This document shows positions 9,267 through 17,917 of a stretch of DNA of 64,000 bases, piece after piece (position 1 is the stretch's first letter; each line of letters begins with the position of its first letter). A model generated the notes under the pieces. It had not been told where the DNA came from. It searched no databases and was given only the letters and a program-made list of their open reading frames with translations. The DNA comes from JBGRQA01 sp041725895 (GTDB lineage Bacteria; Bacteroidota; Bacteroidia; Bacteroidales; Marinifilaceae), in assembly GCA_041725895.1 (NCBI GenBank), contig JBGRQA010000030.1:9097-73096 (forward strand), given 5' to 3'. Both the position numbers and the translations under genes were made by a program.

Positions 9267-10982
9267 ATGGCTAATTTCTATATAGATAACGAGGATTTGA
9301 AGTTCCACCTGGAACATCCCTTGATGAAGAAAATTGTTGCACTGAAAGAGCGCAACTTCGAAGATAAAGACAAGTATGACTATGCTCCTCTTGATTTTGA
9401 GGATGCTATGGATAGCTACGATCGTACCCTGGATATTGTAGGGGAGATTTGTGGTGATATTATTGGACCAAATGCTGAGTCTGTTGACCAGGAAGGTCCT
9501 GAAGTGATCGACGATCACGTGAAGTATGCTCGCGGTACTCAAGAGAACCACGATGCATTGACCCAAGCCGGTTTGATTGGTATGAGCTTGCCTCGTAAAT
9601 ACGATGGTTTGAACTTCCCAATTGTACCTTACGTAATGGCTGCTGAGCTGGTATCTCGTGCGGATGGTGGTTTTGCCAACATCTGGGGATTGCAGGACTG
9701 TGCCGAAACCATTCACGAATTTGCTTCTGAGGAGCAGAAGATGAACTACCTGCCTCGCTTTGCAAAAGGTGCTACTGCTGCAATGGACCTGACTGAGCCT
9801 GATGCAGGTTCCGACCTTCAGGCTGTTCAACTGAAAGCAACCTACAACAAAGAGGAAGATCAGTGGTATTTGAACGGTGTGAAGCGTTTCATTACCAATG
9901 GTGATGGTGATGTTTCTTTGGTTCTTGCTCGTTCTGAGGAAGGTACTACCGATGGCCGTGGTCTTTCCATGTTCATCTACGATCGTAAGCACATGGCCGT
10001 TAAGGTTCGTCGTATCGAGCACAAGATGGGTATCATTGGTTCTCCTACTTGTGAGTTGGTATTTACCAACGCTCCTGCAGAATTGGTAGGTTCTCGTAAA
10101 ATGGGTCTTATCAAGTACGTAATGTCCTTGATGAACGGTGCTCGTTTGGGTGTTGGAGCTCAGTCGGTAGGTATCGCTGAAGCTGCTTACCGTGAAGGTT
10201 TGGCTTACGCTAAGGAGCGTCGTCAGTTCGGGAAAGCGATTATCGAATTCCCAGCTGTTTACGAAATGTTGACCAATATGGAAGCTAAGTTGAACGCTTC
10301 TCGTTCTGTATTGTATGAAACATCTCGTATGGTTGATGTTTACAAAGCTTACTTCCACATTTCTCAGGAGAGATCTCTTGACAAAGAGGAGAGAGCTGAG
10401 ATGAAGAAGTACCAACGTTTGGCAGATGTTTTCACTCCATTGTTGAAGTTGTTCTCTTCGGAGTACTGTAACGAAATCGCTTACGATTCATTGCAGATTC
10501 ATGCAGGTTCCGGTTACATGAAGGATTACCCAATTGAGCGTTTGGCACGTGATGCACGTATTACCAACATTTACGAGGGTACTTCTCAGTTGCAGGTAGT
10601 TGCTGCTATTCGTGGGGTAACCACCGGTCAGTACCTGGCTCAAATTAAGGAGTATGAAGCTTCTGAATTGGCTCCTGAGTTGGAATACATGAGAACTGCT
10701 TTGAAAGCAATGACCGAAAAGTATGCTGCTGCTGTTGAGCGTGTAAACGAAATCAACGCTACTGCCGATCACAACGACTTCCTGGATTTCCATGCACGTC
10801 GTTTGGTTGAGATGGCCGGTTACATCATCATGGGGTACCTGATGCTTCAGGATACTACTCGTGCTGAGCGTTTCAAGAAGTCTACCGAAGTGTTTGTGAG
10901 AATGGGTAAATCTGTAGTGGATGGCCATGCTTCATACATCGAAAGCTCTGAATTGAAAGACCTGGGAATTTTCAAAAAGTAA
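9267..10982 (+). CDS. Acyl-CoA dehydrogenase (long form with C-terminal extension)
   Basis: FAD-dependent acyl-CoA dehydrogenase of 571 residues. It oxidises an acyl-CoA to the enoyl-CoA and passes electrons to ETF. The FAD/substrate motif MDLTEPDAGSDL is near residue 172 and a second flavin segment is GVKRFITNG. The catalytic base is the Glu of NIYEGTSQLQ (residue 437). About 110 residues follow the catalytic domain, longer than classic 380-400 residue enzymes, like the group with an extra C-terminal helical domain. Chain-length preference is not readable. It is third in the etf operon and is followed by a strong terminator. Confidence 0.93.
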   Translation: MANFYIDNEDLKFHLEHPLMKKIVALKERNFEDKDKYDYAPLDFEDAMDSYDRTLDIVGEICGDIIGPNAESVDQEGPEVIDDHVKYARGTQENHDALTQAGLIGMSLPRKYDGLNFPIVPYVMAAELVSRADGGFANIWGLQDCAETIHEFASEEQKMNYLPRFAKGATAAMDLTEPDAGSDLQAVQLKATYNKEEDQWYLNGVKRFITNGDGDVSLVLARSEEGTTDGRGLSMFIYDRKHMAVKVRRIEHKMGIIGSPTCELVFTNAPAELVGSRKMGLIKYVMSLMNGARLGVGAQSVGIAEAAYREGLAYAKERRQFGKAIIEFPAVYEMLTNMEAKLNASRSVLYETSRMVDVYKAYFHISQERSLDKEERAEMKKYQRLADVFTPLLKLFSSEYCNEIAYDSLQIHAGSGYMKDYPIERLARDARITNIYEGTSQLQVVAAIRGVTTGQYLAQIKEYEASELAPELEYMRTALKAMTEKYAAAVERVNEINATADHNDFLDFHARRLVEMAGYIIMGYLMLQDTTRAERFKKSTEVFVRMGKSVVDGHASYIESSELKDLGIFKK

Positions 10983-11003
10983 TTCCTTATCGATACTTAT
11001 TTT

Positions 11004-11039
11004 ACAAAGGCTCTCCTCTGGAGAGCCTTTGTTGTTTTA
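11004..11039 (+). terminator. Intrinsic terminator of the etf operon
   Basis: Perfect 13-bp stem ACAAAGGCTCTCC (11004-11016) / GGAGAGCCTTTGT (11020-11032), loop TCT, then TGTTTTAT. Confidence 0.9.
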
Positions 11040-11167
11040 TAATAAAGTGGATACAACGGTCTGATACCTGTGTGAAATAACAACTTATGCGTTTTTGTTA
11101 AATTAACCTTAAGTGAGGATTAATGATTATTTAAAATGATTTATGCCTGATAAGTTCAGCATGCCTG

Positions 11168-11208
11168 TATTTTTGCCTCGGGATATATGAAAACAGGCAC
11201 GCCTGTTT
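11168..11208 (+). promoter_or_regulatory. -7 box and palindromic operator before the 11254 porin
   Basis: TATTTTTG at 11168-11175 fits TANNTTTG, though no good -33 box is present. Just after the expected start site lies a perfect inverted repeat, AAACAGGCACGCCTGTTT (11191-11208). ATGCCTG also occurs at 11143 and 11161. The position suggests a repressor site. Confidence 0.5.
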
Positions 11209-11253
11209 GATTGAGTAAATATTTGAATTAAGATACTACTAAAGAAAACCAAA

Positions 11254-12288
11254 ATGAAAGGAAAGAAATTATTGATTGGTGCCCTGGCAGTTCTAACAGG
11301 ATTTACCGCTTTTGCACAGGAAAAGACAGAATTTAAACCCTCAGGTAAAGCTACCGGGAAAGTATTCTGGAACTATCATTACGATATGACCGATGGTGAG
11401 ACCCAGGAAAGTGCTTTTGAAATCAAAAGAGCATACTTTGGATACAAGTATAACATTAGCAAGAATTTTTCTGCAGCCGTAACCTTTGATGTAGGTAAGA
11501 ACGATGGAGGTAGCGATTACACTGCCTACTTGAAGAAGGCTCAATTGGACTGGAAAATGTCGCCGGTTGTAAAATTGTCTTTGGGTATGATTGGATTGGA
11601 GCAATTTAGCGATCAGGAAAAGTTCTGGGGATACCGTTACATTTTGAAATCTTTCCAGGATCAGTATGGATTTGGTACCAGCGCCGACCTTGGTGTGAAA
11701 GCAAAATTTAAATTGACAGATGAATTGTCGGCTACAGCTTTTGTAATCAATGGTGAAGGTTACAAGAAGATCCAGGACGAGGATGGTAAGCAAAAAGTTG
11801 GTGCTAACCTGGTTTATAAGAAGAAAGGTTTGACTGCCAAAGTTTATTATGATGCTAATACTACAACTGTTGTAGAAGAAGGCGGTGCTGAAGATGATGT
11901 TACTGTTTCTGCATTCTCAACCTTTGTTGGATACAAATTCTCTGATGCTTTCAGAATGGGGGCTGAATACAACATGCTTTTCAACGGAACAAAATATTCA
12001 AAAGCTGCTCAAGATCATGACATGGAAGGTATGTCAGTATACTCAACTTATACTTTCAGTAAAAAAGTGGAAGTGTTCGGACGTTACGATTACCTGACTT
12101 CCAATAAACTTGAGGGAGAAACAGAAGAGTGGAACCTTTCAAAGAACGGAAGTGCTATCTCTACCGGTGTGCAGTATGCACCAGTAAAAGGAGTAAAGAT
12201 GGCCTTAAACTACCAAGGATTCTTGCAGGATGATTCTTCTTTGGAAGACAAATCGATGCTGTTCGTAAACTTTGAGTTTAAATTCTAG
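11254..12288 (+). CDS. Outer-membrane beta-barrel porin-like protein
   Basis: A 344-residue exported protein. Signal peptide at residues 1-21 (MKGKKLLIGALAVLTGFTAFA, cut before QEK). The rest is rich in alternating hydrophobic/polar strands with Gly and aromatic girdle residues, and ends in FVNFEFKF, a typical C-terminal strand closing on Phe. It resembles trimeric porins of the Porin_O_P/OprO type in overall pattern but lacks the clear signature of the next gene. A single gene with its own terminator 23 nt after the stop. The substrate is unknown; the nearby glycerol locus makes a small anionic or polyol solute possible. Confidence 0.75.
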   Translation: MKGKKLLIGALAVLTGFTAFAQEKTEFKPSGKATGKVFWNYHYDMTDGETQESAFEIKRAYFGYKYNISKNFSAAVTFDVGKNDGGSDYTAYLKKAQLDWKMSPVVKLSLGMIGLEQFSDQEKFWGYRYILKSFQDQYGFGTSADLGVKAKFKLTDELSATAFVINGEGYKKIQDEDGKQKVGANLVYKKKGLTAKVYYDANTTTVVEEGGAEDDVTVSAFSTFVGYKFSDAFRMGAEYNMLFNGTKYSKAAQDHDMEGMSVYSTYTFSKKVEVFGRYDYLTSNKLEGETEEWNLSKNGSAISTGVQYAPVKGVKMALNYQGFLQDDSSLEDKSMLFVNFEFKF

Positions 12289-12310
12289 AAAGAATAAATA
12301 GCAAGCTAAT

Positions 12311-12338
12311 AAGGCTGCCAAAGGGTAGCCTTTTTTTG
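12311..12338 (+). terminator. Intrinsic terminator
   Basis: AAGGCTGCC (12311-12319) pairs with GGTAGCCTT (12324-12332) with one G.T pair, then T7. Confidence 0.85.
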
Positions 12339-12549
12339 TTTGAAGTCCAGTAACCAAATGGGGGTGTGAAGGATACTATTTTCTAAAGGAAGGTGCCAAT
12401 GGAGTAATTCGTTGATGAAAAAAAGGATCAAATAATTCTGTAAGAATAGAGAGGATAATGGGTGCAATTGAAAAAAATATATTATATTAAACTTAAAGCA
12501 TTTGATGATAATATATAATTCATTGCTAAAAACCTAAAAACAACCTGAA

Positions 12550-13749
12550 ATGAAACAGAAAACTTTACCTTTTGTATTGGCCTTTCTAATTAGTGGTATA
12601 ACCGCTTTGGCCCAGGATACAGAGTTTGAAACCAAAGGATTAAAAGGTTCCATCTCATGGGCTTCAAAGGATAAGCAATTTAAATACAGCGTAGGTGGTC
12701 GTGTCTATTTCGATGCTGCAGCTTATTTTGATGACAAAACCGATTTGGGCAGTGGGAGCGAGTTGCGCGATGTTCGTTTGCTTTTTAAAGCTACCGTATG
12801 GGAGAAGTGGGATGCCAAAATCAACCTTGGGTTTGCAGGCGGAAAAGTAGCAGCAAAAGACATTTTCGTTGCTTACAACATCAATAAGAACAGTCATATA
12901 CGGACAGGATATTTCTTCGAGCCCTTTGGTTTGGAGCGAACAGAGAGTTCAAAATCTATCAAATTCCTGGAACTTGCCGGAACTACGGAAGCCTTTGCTC
13001 CCGGACGTAATTTAGGATTTGAGTACGCAACCTGGGGGAAGAATACCTACTGGGGCGTTGGTTTGTTTGGAGATTCGGATTTGAACAATGAAAAAGGAGG
13101 AGACGAAGGCTTTGGGCTGACTTCCCGCTTTGTATATGCCCCTGTGAACGAAACCGGAAAGATTTTTCACATTGGTGCCGCTGCCACCTACCGCGAAGCT
13201 GATGCTGCCGGTTTCGGTGATGATGGAAAAGAACTGGATAAAACTATCCGCTATCGGAATCGTGCTGCTACCCACGTTGAGGGGCGCCGCTTTATTGATG
13301 CCAAGGTGGGGATGGCCGAATCCCAATTCAAATATGGAGCCGAATTACTGGCTGCTACCGGTTCCGTTTCTTTGCAGGGGGAGTACATTGGAGCTAACGT
13401 AAGTCGTAAGAGTGGTTTGGAAGACTACAATGCCAAAGGTTGGTATGCCCAGGTAGGTTGGTTGATGAAAGGTGGCGATTACAAATACAAGATGAAGAGT
13501 GCTCGTCTGGCTAAACCGGGCCCCGGTGCTTTGGAATTCATTTTACGTTACAATCAAACTGATTTGAATGATACCGATGCTGCCATTCTAGGCGGAGAGC
13601 AAAAAGACATCAGTTTAGGATGCATCTATTACATCAATCACAACATGCTGGTAAAATTCAACTACGCAAATGTTGATTTGGATAAGAATGCATTCAATGG
13701 GGAAGAGAACTTCAACTTACTGCAGGCTCGTTTCCAGATTGCCTTTTAA
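12550..13749 (+). CDS. Porin_O_P family outer-membrane porin
   Basis: A 399-residue porin of the phosphate-selective OprO/OprP family. Signal peptide 1-21 (ending GITALA), then the hallmarks YSVGGRVYFDAAAYFDD, LRDVRLLFKATVWEKWDAKI, NSHIRTGYFFEPFGLER and a long series of beta strands ending LLQARFQIAF. The same segments appear in the porin at 20714-22054, so the two are paralogues around the glp locus. Members form trimeric anion channels; transport of phosphate esters such as glycerol-3-phosphate would fit the context but is inference. It has its own terminator and about 260 bp of AT-rich upstream sequence without a clear promoter. Confidence 0.88.
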   Translation: MKQKTLPFVLAFLISGITALAQDTEFETKGLKGSISWASKDKQFKYSVGGRVYFDAAAYFDDKTDLGSGSELRDVRLLFKATVWEKWDAKINLGFAGGKVAAKDIFVAYNINKNSHIRTGYFFEPFGLERTESSKSIKFLELAGTTEAFAPGRNLGFEYATWGKNTYWGVGLFGDSDLNNEKGGDEGFGLTSRFVYAPVNETGKIFHIGAAATYREADAAGFGDDGKELDKTIRYRNRAATHVEGRRFIDAKVGMAESQFKYGAELLAATGSVSLQGEYIGANVSRKSGLEDYNAKGWYAQVGWLMKGGDYKYKMKSARLAKPGPGALEFILRYNQTDLNDTDAAILGGEQKDISLGCIYYINHNMLVKFNYANVDLDKNAFNGEENFNLLQARFQIAF

Positions 13750-13775
13750 ATCTATTTTTATACAATAATCTTAAG

Positions 13776-13806
13776 AACTCTGCTTTTACAAAGGCAGAGT
13801 TTTTTT
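13776..13806 (+). terminator. Intrinsic terminator
   Basis: AACTCTGCTTT (13776-13786) / AAGGCAGAGTT (13791-13801), one G.T pair, 4-nt loop, then T6. Confidence 0.85.
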
Positions 13807-13898
13807 GTTGGAAAAAAGCTGAAATGACCGTAATGTGTTGTAAAGCATGTTTTGTGATTGATGTATGGAAGTCGAAGGGAGACAGCGTGTTATGATGT

Positions 13899-13940
13899 CT
13901 TCAAACGTTTGAAGTGGACTTAAATGGAAACGGTTTCATT
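13899..13940. promoter_or_regulatory. Two LacI-operator-like palindromes upstream of padR
   Basis: CTTCAAACGTTTGAAG at 13899-13914 is a perfect 16-bp palindrome. GGAAACGGTTTCAT at 13927-13939 is a near-palindrome of the same AAACG/CGTTT type. Both are centred on CG, as in LacI-family sites. No LacI-type regulator gene is in the window. Confidence 0.5.
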
Positions 13941-13958
13941 ATTTGTCCAAATAATATT

Positions 13959-13998
13959 GCTATGTACCTTGCATCGCTATGTAATTTCTGTATATTTG
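13959..13998 (+). promoter_or_regulatory. padR promoter with overlapping GCTATGTA operator words
   Basis: TTG at 13969-13971, 19 bp, then TATATTTG at 13991-13998. GCTATGTA occurs at 13959-13966 and at 13976-13983, the second inside the spacer. The layout TTG-N4-GCTATGTA-N7-TANNTTTG is identical in the glpK2 promoter (22289-22318), so a shared regulator, most simply the adjacent PadR, is likely. Confidence 0.75.
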
Positions 13999-14005
13999 TC
14001 TCACT

Positions 14006-14356
14006 ATGCAACTAGAAATAAACTCATACTTTATAACGAAATGGAAATCACAGGTCAAAAAAGGCCTGCTGGAGTACATTATCATGTTGCTTCTTAAATC
14101 GAAGCCTTGCTATGGTTATGAGTTGATTAATGAGATGAATCAGTTCGCTTCCCTCGAGATTGCGGAAGGAACGATTTATCCTTTACTGAACCGATTGAAG
14201 AAGGAAAAGCTGGTTACTTCGGAATGGGCAGAAATGGAGACGGGAATACCCCGCAAGTATTACAAACTTACGGAAGAGGGGATAGTCCATTTGGAGGTGA
14301 TGAAGCAATATTTTGAGGCGCTGAATTTATCTATAACACGGATAACGAAGGAGTAG
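14006..14356 (+). CDS. PadR-family transcriptional regulator
   Basis: A 116-residue PadR-type winged-helix regulator. The DNA-binding domain spans about residues 18-95: GLLEYIIMLLLKSKPCYGYELINEM, then LEIAEGTIYPLLNRLKKEKLVTSEW and the wing GIPRKYYKLTEEG, all diagnostic for the family. A short C-terminal helix could dimerise. The ATG at 14006 lies only 7 nt after the -7 box, so the message may be leaderless; no other in-frame start precedes the conserved core. It is followed by glpK1 after 46 bp. Two copies of the candidate operator lie in its own promoter, consistent with autoregulation, as is known for PadR proteins. The effector is unknown; glycerol or its phosphate is a reasonable guess. 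Confidence 0.88.
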   Translation: MQLEINSYFITKWKSQVKKGLLEYIIMLLLKSKPCYGYELINEMNQFASLEIAEGTIYPLLNRLKKEKLVTSEWAEMETGIPRKYYKLTEEGIVHLEVMKQYFEALNLSITRITKE

Positions 14357-14402
14357 GTAAGGCTTGAGCCAAGTAAGAATCATCCAATTATCAACTTGAG
14401 CA

Positions 14403-15899
14403 ATGGAAAAGTATATTTTAGCATTTGATCAGGGAACATCCGTTTCACGGGCAATCATTTTCAACCATGCTGGGGAAATTGTAGCCTTGGCTTCCAAGGA
14501 GTACGAACAATATTACCCGAAGCCGGGTTGGATCGAACATGATGCTCGGGAGATTTGGTATTCTCAGGCTTCTGTTGCCGATGAGGCACTGAAAAGGGCT
14601 AATCTTACCGGTGAAAATATTGCAGCGATAAGTATTACGAATCAACGTGAAACCACCATTGTGTGGGATCGGGAGACTGGAGAGCCAATTGAAAACGCTA
14701 TTGTTTGGCAAGACCGCAGAACTTCCCGTATTTGTGATGAATTGAAGGCACAGGGCTATGAGGAGTTGATAAAGGATAAAACCGGCTTGATTCTGGATGC
14801 TTATTTTTCCGGGACCAAAATTAAGTGGTTGTTGGATCATGTTGAGGGAGCAAGGGAGAAAGCTGAGGCTGGAAAGCTTGCTTTTGGAACTGTGGATTCC
14901 TGGTTGATTTGGAAGTTGACAAAAGGAAAGCGGCATGTTACGGATGTATCCAATGCCAGCCGTACGATGTTATACAATATTAATACTTTGGAATGGGATC
15001 AGGAATTGTTGGAGATTTTGGATATTCCTCAAAGTATGCTACCTGAAGTATGTTCCTCTAGCGAGGTTTACGCACACACTCATGCATCCATGTTTGGAGT
15101 AGAGGTGCCTGTTGCCGGAATATGCGGAGACCAGCAAGCAGCTATGTTTGGTCAAATGTGTCTGGAGGAAGGTATGGTGAAGAATACCTATAATACAGGC
15201 TGTTTTATATTGATGAATACCGGAAACAAACCGGTGAAATCCAAAAATAGTTTGTTGACCACTATTGCCTGGAAGATTGGTGATGAGGTTACCTATGCTC
15301 TGGAAGGAAGTGTTTTTATAGGTGGTGCTGTAATGCAATGGCTTCGTGATGGTTTGAATCTGATTCATTCTGTGTCGGAGGTTGAGGAACTGGCTCTAAG
15401 CGAACCGGATAACGGTGGTGTGTATATTGTTCCTGCATTTACCGGATTAGGAGCCCCTTACTGGGATCAGTACGCCCGCGGAACCTTCTGGGGGTTGAAT
15501 ATGGGAACAACTACCGGGCATATAGCCAGGGCAGCACTGGAATCAATTGCTTTCCGTTCTGCTGATGTGTTGAATGCAATGGAAGTTGATACGGGTAGGA
15601 AAATTTCTCAGTTACGAGCTGGAGGAAATATGACCAATGAAACTCTATTGCAGTTTCAGGCAGATATTTTGGATGTTCCGGTAATCCGAGCCAATACCAA
15701 AGAAATTAGTGCTTTGGGAGCTGCCTATATGGCGGGTTTGGCAGTCGGCTACTGGAAGGATCTGAAGGAGATAAAAAAGCACTGGATGGTTTCGGATGTA
15801 TATGAGGCTGCGATGGAGAAGGAGAGAGTAGAATATCTGAAGAAATACTGGAATCGAGCCGTGAGTAAATCACAGAACTGGATTGATTCAAAGGAATAA
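14403..15899 (+). CDS. glpK: Divergent glycerol kinase paralogue (GlpK1, FGGY family)
   Basis: A 498-residue FGGY carbohydrate kinase, closest in pattern to glycerol kinase, which makes glycerol-3-phosphate from glycerol and ATP. Glycerol-site segments are kept: NQRETTIVWDRETGEP, NAIVWQDRRT and the catalytic GDQQAAMFGQ. The nucleotide side differs from the canonical copy at 22643: DQGTTSSR is DQGTSVSR (residues 9-16), LTRG is LNMG, and the phosphate/adenosine motif LRVDGGAAANN is LRAGGNMTNET with one residue lost (about 404-414). These changes suggest altered nucleotide use or affinity, a different substrate, or weak activity. It is downstream of padR and probably co-transcribed with it. Confidence 0.85.
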   Translation: MEKYILAFDQGTSVSRAIIFNHAGEIVALASKEYEQYYPKPGWIEHDAREIWYSQASVADEALKRANLTGENIAAISITNQRETTIVWDRETGEPIENAIVWQDRRTSRICDELKAQGYEELIKDKTGLILDAYFSGTKIKWLLDHVEGAREKAEAGKLAFGTVDSWLIWKLTKGKRHVTDVSNASRTMLYNINTLEWDQELLEILDIPQSMLPEVCSSSEVYAHTHASMFGVEVPVAGICGDQQAAMFGQMCLEEGMVKNTYNTGCFILMNTGNKPVKSKNSLLTTIAWKIGDEVTYALEGSVFIGGAVMQWLRDGLNLIHSVSEVEELALSEPDNGGVYIVPAFTGLGAPYWDQYARGTFWGLNMGTTTGHIARAALESIAFRSADVLNAMEVDTGRKISQLRAGGNMTNETLLQFQADILDVPVIRANTKEISALGAAYMAGLAVGYWKDLKEIKKHWMVSDVYEAAMEKERVEYLKKYWNRAVSKSQNWIDSKE

Positions 15900-15960
15900 A
15901 TAAAAAATTGCGGGTGGTATAATTTCAAAGAGAAATTGCCACCCTTTATTGGGTAAAACA

Positions 15961-16020
15961 ACATAGTTATGCTATGTACTAGGTATTGATGTGTTTTTTT
16001 TTACCTCACATACATAGTAA
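15961..16020. promoter_or_regulatory. Candidate PadR operator cluster upstream of glpD
   Basis: ACATAGTTATGCTATGT at 15961-15977 is a perfect inverted repeat (6-bp arms, 5-bp centre) that includes GCTATGTA (15971-15978). TACATAGT, the reverse word, is at 16011-16018. PadR proteins typically bind ATGT-N8-ACAT-like dyads. A good -33/-7 pair is not visible here. Confidence 0.6.
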
Positions 16021-16086
16021 AACAAAGTATATCGTTAACAAATAGAAAAAAGAACTTCCACAGGTTAAACTAAAAAGGATTGTGTT

Positions 16087-16254
16087 ATGGAAAATCAAAA
16101 AATGATTGGAGCAGATCTGGACAAGGTAGCCAGCCGTTTGTACAACTTTTTTTCCGATATAATGGAACGAACGCAAAAGGAAACGGGAAGAGTGAAATCC
16201 GACGAGGAAGGCAAGATTGGCAGCCTCTGGGAGTTCTGGGATAATGAATTGTAG
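16087..16254 (+). CDS. Small 55-residue ORF before glpD
   Basis: ATG at 16087, stop TAG at 16252-16254, 55 residues: an amphipathic, charged protein beginning MENQKMIGADLDKVASRLYN and ending GSLWEFWDNEL. No signal peptide or membrane segment. It falls between the candidate operator cluster and glpD (52 bp gap) in the same direction and has codon use like its neighbours. I do not recognise a family. It could be a small regulator or a partner of GlpD; it could also be a chance ORF. Confidence 0.5.
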   Translation: MENQKMIGADLDKVASRLYNFFSDIMERTQKETGRVKSDEEGKIGSLWEFWDNEL

Positions 16255-16306
16255 TATTAGGTGATTTTTTAATATACAGTGTTGAATTTTTTACTGTTAG
16301 ACGATT

Positions 16307-17869
16307 ATGGTGCGTGAAGAGATGCTCAATAAGGTAAAAGAGCACAAAGGAGAATGGGATGTAATTGTAATTGGTGGAGGTGCTTCCGGTATTGGGGCAG
16401 CTCTGGAATCTGCAACCCGGGGCTTTAAAACATTGTTGTTAGAACAACACGACTGGACAAAAGGAACCTCGAGCCGGAGTACGAAGTTGGTACATGGAGG
16501 TGTTAGATATCTGGCTCAGGGTAATATTTCACTGGTTCTTGAGGCGCTAAGAGAGAGAGGTTTGTTGAGGAAGAATGCGCCTCACCTGGTGAAGGATCAG
16601 TCTTTCATTATTCCAAATTACAATTGGTGGGGAACACCCTACTATACTCTTGGGTTGACGATGTATGATTTGTTGGCCGGGAAATTGGGATTGGGACGTT
16701 CTTTGCCCTATTCTAAAAAGAGAACTCTAAAATACATTCCAACCTTAAAGAGTGAGAAATTAGGTGGTGGTGTGGTGTACCACGACGGACAATTTGACGA
16801 TTCCCGTTTGGCCATTAATATATGCCAGAGTTTTGTTGAGCAAGGTGGAGTAGCCTTGAATTATATGAAGGTAACAGGTTTGAAGAAATCCGATGGTAAA
16901 GTGAATGGTGTTGTTGCTGTGGATGAGGAAACCGGCATAGAGTACACTTTCAGCGGGAAATCTGTATTGAATGCTACCGGAGTATTTGTGGATAGCATTA
17001 TGAAAATGGATGATCCAAAAACTCGTGATATTGTAAAGGTATCGCAAGGTGTACACTTGGTGCTGGACAAGGAATTTGTTCCAGGTGATCATGCCATTAT
17101 GATTCCGAAAACCGATGATGGTCGCGTGTTGTTTGCTGTTCCTTGGCACAACAAGGTGGTTGTGGGAACAACTGATGTGTTAAAGGAGAATGCAGAACTG
17201 GAGCCAAGAGCCTTGAAGGAGGAAGTGGATTTCATTTTGGAAACAGCTGGTCGCTTTTTAGTGAAACCTCCGAAGCGTTCTGACGTACGAAGTGTTTTTG
17301 CAGGTTTACGACCGTTGGCAGCGCCAAGTGGAGAGGGAAAGAAAACAAAAGAAATTTCAAGAGGCCATAAAATTGTGATATCTGATTCAGGTTTGGTAAC
17401 TCTTACCGGAGGAAAATGGACCACATATCGTCAAATGGCTGAGGATGTAATGGACAAATTATCAAATGCGGTTGGTTTACCACTGAAGAAATCCATTACC
17501 CGAACTCTGAAAATTCATGGCTATAAGCAGAAAGTTGATCTTTCTAATCCAATGTATTTCTATGGATCAGATGAGGAGAAGATACTGGAGCTAGCCAGGA
17601 AGCAACCCGAATTGGCAAAGTCTCTTAGTAAAAGCTTGAGAATTATTAAGGCGCAAGTGGTTTGGGCTGTACGTCATGAGATGGCCAGAACCGTAGAAGA
17701 TATGTTGGCGCGAAGAACCAGAGCTTTGTTTTTGGATGCAAAGGAAAGTATACGTGTTGCTCCTGAAGTTGCTCGTTTAATTGCCCTGGAACTGGGATAC
17801 GGCGAGGAATGGGAGATGAAGCAGGTACAAGCATATACCCGGTTGGCAGAGGGGTATGTATTAAAGTAA
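16307..17869 (+). CDS. glpD: Aerobic-type FAD glycerol-3-phosphate dehydrogenase
   Basis: A 520-residue FAD enzyme that oxidises glycerol-3-phosphate to dihydroxyacetone phosphate at the membrane, passing electrons to quinone. The dinucleotide-binding motif VIVIGGGASGIGAALE is at about residues 19-34, followed by GTSSRSTKLVHGGVRYL (substrate/flavin contact) and later FAVPWHNKVVVGTTD and LTGGKWTTYRQMAEDV. The C-terminal helical domain (DAO_C) covers about 400-515. Length is normal for GlpD. It lies 48 bp before glpT and probably forms glpD-glpT-glpQ-porin. Confidence 0.95.
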   Translation: MVREEMLNKVKEHKGEWDVIVIGGGASGIGAALESATRGFKTLLLEQHDWTKGTSSRSTKLVHGGVRYLAQGNISLVLEALRERGLLRKNAPHLVKDQSFIIPNYNWWGTPYYTLGLTMYDLLAGKLGLGRSLPYSKKRTLKYIPTLKSEKLGGGVVYHDGQFDDSRLAINICQSFVEQGGVALNYMKVTGLKKSDGKVNGVVAVDEETGIEYTFSGKSVLNATGVFVDSIMKMDDPKTRDIVKVSQGVHLVLDKEFVPGDHAIMIPKTDDGRVLFAVPWHNKVVVGTTDVLKENAELEPRALKEEVDFILETAGRFLVKPPKRSDVRSVFAGLRPLAAPSGEGKKTKEISRGHKIVISDSGLVTLTGGKWTTYRQMAEDVMDKLSNAVGLPLKKSITRTLKIHGYKQKVDLSNPMYFYGSDEEKILELARKQPELAKSLSKSLRIIKAQVVWAVRHEMARTVEDMLARRTRALFLDAKESIRVAPEVARLIALELGYGEEWEMKQVQAYTRLAEGYVLK

Positions 17870-17917
17870 GAGTGTTATTATCACTACATTATAATTATTA
17901 AATAAAAGCAGCTATAC

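Noticed and set aside
8997..10415. Long minus-strand ORF (472 codons) opposite etfA and the acyl-CoA dehydrogenase gene
   Set aside because: It lies antisense to two certain genes, has a composition that mirrors them, and shows no domain; it is a by-product of their codon bias.
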